A stretch of DNA of 12,308 nucleotides from Cyclostephanos tholiformis. Taxonomy: Eukaryota; Bacillariophyta; Thalassiosirophyceae; Thalassiosirales; Thalassiosiraceae. Of this stretch, positions 7,090-12,308 are shown one piece after another (the stretch's first letter is position 1; each line of letters starts with the position of its first letter). Below the pieces are notes generated by a model, which made no database searches, was not told the DNA's origin, and worked only from the letters and a program-made list of their open reading frames with translations. Location of the stretch: contig JALLPB010000894.1 in the NCBI GenBank assembly GCA_036939975.1, positions 1 through 12,308 of the forward strand, given 5' to 3'. Made by a program: the position numbers and the translations under genes.

Positions 7090-9658
7090 CTACGAAGGCG
7101 ACGAGAGCCTGAACGAAGGCTCGATCATCGGCGTCAATTTCAGCGCAGCCAAGCTGAAATACTTTCAGCTGGAGCTCACGAAAGAGAAAGGCGCCATCTA
7201 CGCCATGCGATACGACGCCGTCCACCTCTACGCGGACGTCGAGCACAGGGACTTCCGGAATTTCCGCCTCCCTCGTGACGCCCCCTCGAATCCAGCAAAC
7301 GAGGGCGAAGTGATTGCCCCCCTCCCCCCCAAAAAAGAAAAATATATTGGGTGGATGTTGGACGATGACGACAGCGATGACGACGACGGCGATGACGGAG
7401 AGGATTGCAATGAAGACGACGACAGCGACAACAACGACAGCAACGACCACGACGAAGACGACGACGACGATGATGACGACGACGATGATGACGACGACGA
7501 TGACGACTTTGTCACGCCCAAAGGCAACAAACAGCCGGCAAAACGAACGCACAAAAAAAGAAAGACGACAATCAACCCTGGTTTAGTTTTTGGTGCGGTC
7601 AATTTTGAAGAGGCTGCAGACAACGACGTTTTTGGTGCGGTCGATTTTGATAACGCGGCGGACAACGACGACGACGACGATGCTGCCGACGATCGCGTTC
7701 TGAAAAAATACAGCATGACGGAGGCGAAGCATTGGAAGCAGGTGGACTATGTCGACGGAGATGGCGGTCGTGTCATTGCTCCGGTACCGTACACGGGAGA
7801 GGGGGAGCTGTTTGCGGTGAAGTTGCGGGCGGGCGATTTCAGAAAGATGCGCGACAGGCATGGCACAATTCGCTTTTCGAAGGTGTTTGATTTGCTGCTC
7901 CCAGAATTTGAAGGAGGCGAATCGTTTTATGAATTCGTTGCCGCGAGGATGCGGAACTACATGCTCCACATCATCAAGGTGCGGGGGTTCCATCCATGCC
8001 ACTATCATCCGTTCGATGATAAATGCATCACAGCGGATCACGTCGCGCGCTTCTTCGGCTGTCAGCTTGTGCGAGCGATAAAGGGGTTGCCGTCGATCGA
8101 CGACTGCTGGAACACCCGCGAGGCACTCGATGCCATCGGAACGGCAAAAGAGAGCATGCCGCGCGGTGCTTTCGCCGACATGCATCGGTGCATGCATTTT
8201 GCAGACGATTGGGACGAGGAGGACGGAGATATTTGGACGGACTCGTTCTCCGACAGCAAGGTTGAGTCGCCATCGGATTCTGCGTGGCATCGTCGGAAAT
8301 TTGGAATGGTCGAAGACGCATTTAATCGGCGTTGGAAGGAGGCCGTGACGTCCGGACGGCGGCTGACGATGGACGAAAGCCGAACACCCGGATGGTATCA
8401 TGGCCCCATCACACAAGGTCCGGAGCCAAAGCCCGTTCGTACCGGCGCGACGATGCATACCGTCTGCGTCACGGATGGGCCGCTGGCAACATACAAGCTG
8501 CACAGCCGAACGTTTGGAGGGAAGACCGACGAGGACCTCCAATCTCGTAACGTCAACACCATGACGACACAGAAGTGGGTGAATCTTATGTCCGTGTTGC
8601 TCAACGATTACAAGGGGCACGGACACTGCGTCACGATGGACTCCGCTTATATGGGAGACATCATGGCGCAGATTGGCCGCGATGAGTGGAAAATTAATAT
8701 GGTTGGGACGGCACAATCGAATCGGACGGGTGCGAACGTGAAGGACTTCATCGATAAGTTGAAGATCGGGACGTACGAGTCCCACTTCTGGCAGCACGAG
8801 AGTCTGAATTTGGTGTTTGCGGCCTGGTCGGACAACGCAATTGTGAAGACGTTGTCAAACCACCACAGTCCGGAAGTTTTACAGGCAGCGAGCGGATTGA
8901 TGCGGAGGGGGAAGGACGATAGCGGATCGAGGGAGATGATGCAGAAGGCGGTACCATGTCCGGCGCAGACTAAGGAGTACTGCGAGACGTTCCACCTTAT
9001 TGACAAGGGGAACGGGAAGGAGGCAAAGTACGACATGGCCGGGAAGAGCCGGTCGCACAATTGGGCACCGAAGTTGGTCTTCCGCATGTTCAACATGGCG
9101 ATGAACAATGCGTACGTCGTCTACAGAGATTTGATCGGCCGGGAGGGCAACGGGAGGGACTCTTTGAAAATGGGGTGTGCGGTGCGAGAATTGGCGCATG
9201 ATTTATGCCAACGGGGGAGTGCATTGCGGATGCATGCTGCGAATCATCCAGCGCATCTGCGAGACATGGATCAAGTAGAAGGATTTTTGTCGGGGACGAA
9301 AATCCGGAACGACAGGAAATTTGCTGTGGCGTCGTCGCCGCTAAAGACCACACATGCAATTCTACAATCAAACATTCTGGCACAGCAACAGAAGAAGCAG
9401 CCATGGCGAGTGCATCAGAGTTTGGCACATGGATCCAGGGGGAAGTGCTGCTGGCCGAAATGCCCGGGGTTGACAAAGACAAGTACAGTAAAACGAAAGC
9501 GCAGCTACGACACATACTATCGCTGCGAGGAGTGCAGCGCAACGACGGGGTGCAACATTTTTTTGTGCAACGACACAAAGAACGGCGTCCCGGTGTGTTG
9601 CCACATCGCTTACCACAAGCGGCACCATAACAAAGCATTTACGTCGGACGGACAATGA
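7037..9658 (+). CDS. piggyBac-like (DDE_Tnp_1_7) transposase, copy 1, 5' end uncertain
   Basis: A cut-and-paste DNA transposase acting in the nucleus. Numbering codons from 7037: residues about 20-80 look like a Tudor/chromo-type fold (inferred); 109-157 are an Asp tract; 168-176 are a basic nuclear-localisation-like patch (KRTHKKRK); about 285-700 are the DDE core. The core opens with RMRNY and FFGCQLVRAIKGLPSIDDCW, as in piggyBac. Candidate catalytic residues are D446 (LTMDES), D535 (VTMDSA) and D656 (LIDKGNG), with D666 as an alternative. The core ends HNWAPKLVFRMFNMAMNNAY. Residues 804-864 are a Cys/His zinc module ending CCHIAYHKRHH, like the piggyBac C-terminal domain. At 873 codons it is longer than the usual ~600, because of the N-terminal extension. 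The frame is open from 6944, but 7037 is a TTG and the first in-frame ATG is 7205 (M57). An ATG at 7024 is in a different frame, so a 5' indel or intron is likely. Confidence 0.88.
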   Translation: MARASTLTRNGPLCWWKGYEGDESLNEGSIIGVNFSAAKLKYFQLELTKEKGAIYAMRYDAVHLYADVEHRDFRNFRLPRDAPSNPANEGEVIAPLPPKKEKYIGWMLDDDDSDDDDGDDGEDCNEDDDSDNNDSNDHDEDDDDDDDDDDDDDDDDDFVTPKGNKQPAKRTHKKRKTTINPGLVFGAVNFEEAADNDVFGAVDFDNAADNDDDDDAADDRVLKKYSMTEAKHWKQVDYVDGDGGRVIAPVPYTGEGELFAVKLRAGDFRKMRDRHGTIRFSKVFDLLLPEFEGGESFYEFVAARMRNYMLHIIKVRGFHPCHYHPFDDKCITADHVARFFGCQLVRAIKGLPSIDDCWNTREALDAIGTAKESMPRGAFADMHRCMHFADDWDEEDGDIWTDSFSDSKVESPSDSAWHRRKFGMVEDAFNRRWKEAVTSGRRLTMDESRTPGWYHGPITQGPEPKPVRTGATMHTVCVTDGPLATYKLHSRTFGGKTDEDLQSRNVNTMTTQKWVNLMSVLLNDYKGHGHCVTMDSAYMGDIMAQIGRDEWKINMVGTAQSNRTGANVKDFIDKLKIGTYESHFWQHESLNLVFAAWSDNAIVKTLSNHHSPEVLQAASGLMRRGKDDSGSREMMQKAVPCPAQTKEYCETFHLIDKGNGKEAKYDMAGKSRSHNWAPKLVFRMFNMAMNNAYVVYRDLIGREGNGRDSLKMGCAVRELAHDLCQRGSALRMHAANHPAHLRDMDQVEGFLSGTKIRNDRKFAVASSPLKTTHAILQSNILAQQQKKQPWRVHQSLAHGSRGKCCWPKCPGLTKTSTVKRKRSYDTYYRCEECSATTGCNIFLCNDTKNGVPVCCHIAYHKRHHNKAFTSDGQ
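7360..7509 (+). repeat. GAY-codon simple-sequence tract encoding poly-Asp
   Basis: An imperfect gac/gat trinucleotide tract encodes an Asp-rich stretch with 17 consecutive Asp at its end (residues about 141-157). A shorter DDDDD tract follows at about 7662-7680. Between them the sequence (V)FGAV(N/D)F(E/D)(E/N)AADND is duplicated in tandem (residues 184-196 and 198-210). Such acidic linkers are variable in length. The antisense Ser- and Val-rich open frames here are artefacts of the tract. Confidence 0.85.
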
Positions 9659-9743
9659 TGAGGAGTGATTTTTGACGATTTGGGGGGGTGCATACCTAAT
9701 AAATTAATAACAATTAAACTAACAATTGTTTCACAAATCCCTC
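9659..9743 (+). other. Conserved 3' flank of transposase copy 1 with poly(A)-like signal
   Basis: After the TGA at 9656-9658 the sequence stays alignable with the region after copy 2 (12217-12302) as far as acaaatccctc (9733-9743). It has a conserved start (tgaggagtgatttttgacg), a G run and AATAAA at 9698-9703. Two TTAA words (9704-9707 and 9714-9717) lie within it. TTAA is the piggyBac target site, but since homology continues past both, neither is shown to be the element boundary. Confidence 0.65.
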
Positions 9744-9962
9744 ATGTGGGGGTCTTCCTAAGACCCTAAGGAAGCAAAGTCTAAGGTATTGGCGCCGTCC
9801 CCCAAAGGGAACATCCATCACGCTGGCCGTTTTGGCCATCGTTGTTTTGTTCCGTTAGGGCCAATTTATTATCAAATCAATGGAGGGGTCACAAACGATT
9901 CCTACGTAAGTGGAAATCGAAAACGCACTCATTTTTTGTTGCCGCCCCTTGGTACATACCTA

Positions 9963-10235
9963 CCAAAAAGTACGAGTCTGAGCTGTCAAGAACCCGGCAT
10001 GACAGCAATCGATTCCATCCATCACCCACTAGCAAGCGATCACAGTCTCCGTGTGACCTTCAATCAAAACCTGTACCTTCCGAAAGTGCACAACCATGTT
10101 CTCCTCCAGCACAGAGCCACAAACTGTGTGCTCCTCACAGGAGCGGCCTTGGTCGCCCCTTAACGTGCCGACAATCTCAACAACAATGCCGGGCAGGTGA
10201 GTGGCCATAGCACCCTTATGAGAGCAATTGGCCAT
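9963..10235 (-). pseudogene. Degenerate fragment of an unrecognised, possibly transposon-associated protein
   Basis: On the minus strand an open frame from 10235 reads MANCSHKGAMATHLPG, continues through CEEHTVCGSVLEEN and VQVLIEGHTETVIAC, and is stopped by TAG at 10031-10029. Beyond the stop the same frame continues sensibly as WVMDGIDCCHAGFL before a second stop at 9962-9960. The continuity across the stop suggests a once longer coding region with a nonsense mutation at what may have been a Tyr codon. The segment resembles, from memory, hypothetical proteins repeated in diatom genomes, but I cannot name a domain. No start, promoter or partner gene is evident. Chance is the alternative, given the length. 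Confidence 0.4.
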
Positions 10236-10448
10236 GGTTGTGTGTTTTTTTCATTATTATTATGCACTGCCGGGTGTAATTTCTCAGAGGAACCAATGGC
10301 AAAGTGGGTATCGCCAAAAAGGTCTTTTCAAGGCGGATCAATTTAGCCTATCTAATTAAGGCAAATGTGTAGGATTTGGCGAGAAATCGACAGATTTGGA
10401 TTAGTTGTGCTCATTGGCATAGTGTTAAATATGGTAGATTTAGTGTCT

Positions 10449-10482
10449 GGTTCTTATCTCCCGGTGGTTCTTATCCCCCGGC
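10449..10482 (+). repeat. 17-bp tandem duplication
   Basis: Two adjacent 17-bp units, ggttcttatctcccggt and ggttcttatcccccggc, differ at two positions. No function is evident. Confidence 0.7.
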
Positions 10483-10913
10483 CTATACGGTATTGGTTTT
10501 CAGGGCACCCAAAATACTTATCAAGTATAAATTGCTTAATCTAGTATCTCCATGGATAATTCCTAATGTAAAAACCTCTTAGTACAATGAGATAGAGCTC
10601 AACGAAATCTTTCGAACGGTTGCAGGGTTGCCTAAGTAATTTTTTCCTGGAACATACCAAAAATCTATGTAGAAGCTACATGGTCCGAATCCCCTAAATT
10701 ATTATGAAACTAACTATTCTCCTCCTTTTTCAAATCCAATATGACATGCGCAGCATGGCACCATTGGCAGATTCATTTGCCTGGGTGGCAAGAGCAATAG
10801 GTTTTCACTTGTTTGGGGGTATCGCCACAGTTCCTGACCATGCACGGATAGTTCTGGTACCGGAGCTTTGCCAAACAAATCCACCTCCCTCAAGCAAACT
10901 TTGACGCATGAGG

Positions 10914-10914
10914 N
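10914..10914. other. Ambiguous base (N) at the 5' edge of copy 2
   Basis: The only non-ACGT base in the window. Homology between the two transposase copies begins at the next base (10915, matching 8065), so the N marks the junction between spacer and transposase sequence. This points to a low-quality join or collapsed gap as an alternative to a natural truncation. Confidence 0.9.
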
Positions 10915-12216
10915 GCTTGTGCGCGCGATAAAGGGGTTGCCATCGATCGACGACTGGTGGAGCACCCACGAGGCACTTGATGCCGTCGGAACGGCAAAAG
11001 AGAGCATGCCGTGCGGTGCTTTCACCGACATGCATCGGTGCATGCATTTTGCCAATGATTGGGAGGAGGAGGACGGAGATATTTGGACGGACTCGTTCAC
11101 CGACAGCAAGATTGAGTCACCAGCGGAGTGTGCGTGGCATCGTCAGAAATTTGCCATTGTCGAAGACGCATTCAATCGGCATTGGAAGGAGGCCGTGACG
11201 TCCAGACAGCGGCTGACGATGAACAAAAGCCGAACACCCGGATGGTATCACGGCCCCATTACGCAAGGTCCGGAGCCAAAGCCCATCCGTACCGGCATGA
11301 CGATGCACACCGTCTGCGTCATGGACGGGCCGCTGGCAACGTACAAGCTGCACAGCCAAACATTCGGAGGGAAGTGTTTGCAGCCTGGTCGGACAACGCC
11401 ATCGTGAAGACATTGTCAAATCACCACAGTCCGGAGGTTTTGCAGGCGGCGAGCGGATTGATGCGGAGGGGGAAGGACGACAGCGGATCGAGGGAGATGA
11501 CGCAGAAGTTGGTGCCGTGTCCGGCGCAGACTAAGGAGTACTGCGAAACGTTCCACCTTATCGACAAGGGGAACGGGAAGGAGGCAAAGTACGACATGGC
11601 TGGGAAGAGCCGGTCGCACAATTGGGCACCAAAGTTAGTGTTCCGCATGTTCAACATGGCGATGAACAATGCGTACGTCGTCTACAAAGATTTGATCGGC
11701 CGGGAGGGCGACGGGAGGGACTCTTTGAAAATGGGGCGTGCGGTGCGAGAATTGGCGCATGATTTATGCCAGCGGGGGACTGCATTGCGGATGTATGCGA
11801 CGAATCATCCAGCGCATCTGCGAGACATGGATCGAGTGGAAGGATTTTTCTCGGGGACAAAAATACGGAGTGACAGGAAATTTGCTGTGGCGTCGTCGCC
11901 GCTAAAGCCCACACATGCGATTCTACAATCAAACATTCTGGCACAGCAACAGAAGAGACAGCCATGGCGAGTGCATCAGAGTTTGGCGGCGGCTCAGAGA
12001 GGGAGGTGCATCTGGACCAAATGCCCGGGGTGGAAAAAAAGTAAAGCAAAAGTGAAACGCCCATACATCACGTTCATGCACTGCGAGGAGTGCAGCGCAA
12101 CAATGGGGTGCAACATTTTTTTGTGCAACGACACAAAGAACGGCGTCGCGGTGTGTTGTCATGTCGCTTACCACAAGCGGCACCATAACAAAGTGTTTCT
12201 GTCGGACGAACGATGA
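10915..12216 (+). pseudogene. piggyBac-like transposase, copy 2, truncated and internally deleted
   Basis: This copy aligns with copy 1 from codon 343-344 to the stop, in the same orientation. The first part (10915-11374) keeps the copy 1 frame and ends HSQTFGGK. It then joins directly to sequence matching copy 1 from 8814, so 289 bp (copy 1 8525-8813, codons 497-592) are missing. As 289 is not a multiple of three, the frame shifts: the upstream frame stops at 11405-11407, while the homologous downstream frame runs from 11374 to TGA at 12214-12216. The first catalytic motif is LTMNKS instead of LTMDES (Asp to Asn, Glu to Lys), and the deleted part includes the second catalytic Asp. The third catalytic region (LIDKGNG) and the C-terminal zinc module (ending CCHVAYHKRHH) remain. 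The domain extending into the N-terminus is absent. It cannot encode an active transposase, but its downstream frame could still give a C-terminal zinc-module protein. Confidence 0.9.
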
Positions 12217-12308
12217 TGAGGAGTGATTTTTGACGATTTGGGGGGGGTAGGATAATAAAAAATTAATAACAATTAAACTAACGCGCGCACGACAAATCCC
12301 TCGCGCAG
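12217..12308 (+). other. Conserved 3' flank of copy 2 with poly(A)-like signal
   Basis: Matches 9659-9743 after copy 1, including tgaggagtgatttttgacg, a run of 8 G, AATAAA at 12254-12259 and acaaatccctc at 12292-12302. Local differences include CG-rich bases (acgcgcgcacg) where copy 1 has aattgtttca. The homology reaches nearly to the window edge, so the 3' end of the element cannot be placed. Confidence 0.7.

Larger units (their letters stand above)
9744..10913. other. Inter-copy spacer
   Basis: Sequence between the two transposase copies, lower in GC than either. It holds one degenerate minus-strand coding fragment (9963-10235), a 17-bp tandem duplication (10449-10482) and otherwise nothing I recognise. 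Small plus-strand open frames at 9789-10210 overlap in different frames and look like chance. Confidence 0.55.

Noticed and set aside
6643..7278. 211-codon plus-strand open frame upstream of the transposase
   Set aside because: Its first 127 codons cross the palindrome cluster and resemble no protein. Only the part from the ATG at 7024 is meaningful, and that is reported separately.
6974..7716. Minus-strand Val-rich and Ser-rich open frames
   Set aside because: They are produced by the antisense reading of the gac/gat tract and have no other support.
7583..8797. 404-codon minus-strand open frame opposite the transposase
   Set aside because: It lies entirely antisense to the conserved DDE core. 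It is rich in Arg/His/Val from the complement of the coding strand and has no recognisable domain. It is a shadow of the plus-strand gene.
8525..8813. The segment missing from copy 2 as an intron of copy 1
   Set aside because: It is open coding sequence containing the second catalytic motif, lacks GT-AG ends, and is 289 bp (not a multiple of three), so copy 2 reflects a deletion.

Overview
The window looks like transposon-rich, gene-poor nuclear DNA of a eukaryote. There are no operons, Shine-Dalgarno sites or bacterial gene packing. The strongest coding signal is a piggyBac-type transposase with a long N-terminal extension, and the rest is simple-sequence tracts, diverged tandem repeats and palindromes. 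A stramenopile microalga such as a diatom would fit, but that is inference from the transposase style and general texture; no ribosomal or host housekeeping gene is present to settle it.

Layout. 1-304: nothing recognisable. 305-844: a 179-codon open frame of unknown function, possibly a transposon relic. 845-2700: non-coding, G-rich on the + strand, with poly-G runs and a 44-bp direct repeat pair. 2700-3715: AT-rich, with a 10-bp-arm inverted repeat and a 75-bp-spaced direct repeat. 3716-5445: a diverged ~181-bp repeat family, two units on the minus strand followed after a spacer by four on the plus strand (head-to-head arrays). 5600-5850: a degenerate pyrimidine-rich repeat of about 46/92 bp. 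6450-6840: a cluster of hairpins and near-perfect palindromes just upstream of the transposase gene.

6944-9750 holds copy 1 of the piggyBac-like element: an uninterrupted frame with an acidic low-complexity N-terminus, a nuclear-localisation-like basic patch, a DDE_Tnp_1_7-type core with candidate catalytic aspartates, a C-terminal Cys/His zinc module and a polyadenylation-like signal. Its 5' end has a problem: the frame has no ATG before 7205, while a well-placed ATG at 7024 lies in another frame, which suggests a frameshift or unseen splicing.

9750-10913 separates the copies and holds a degenerate minus-strand coding fragment. 10915-12308 is copy 2 in the same orientation: truncated at its 5' end exactly at an ambiguous base (N), carrying Asp-to-Asn at the first catalytic position, and missing 289 bp that include the second catalytic Asp. 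Copy 2 is dead as a transposase. Copy 1 is nearly intact but may also be inactive. I see no cooperating multi-gene system; the window is best read as transposon copies decaying within repeat-rich DNA.
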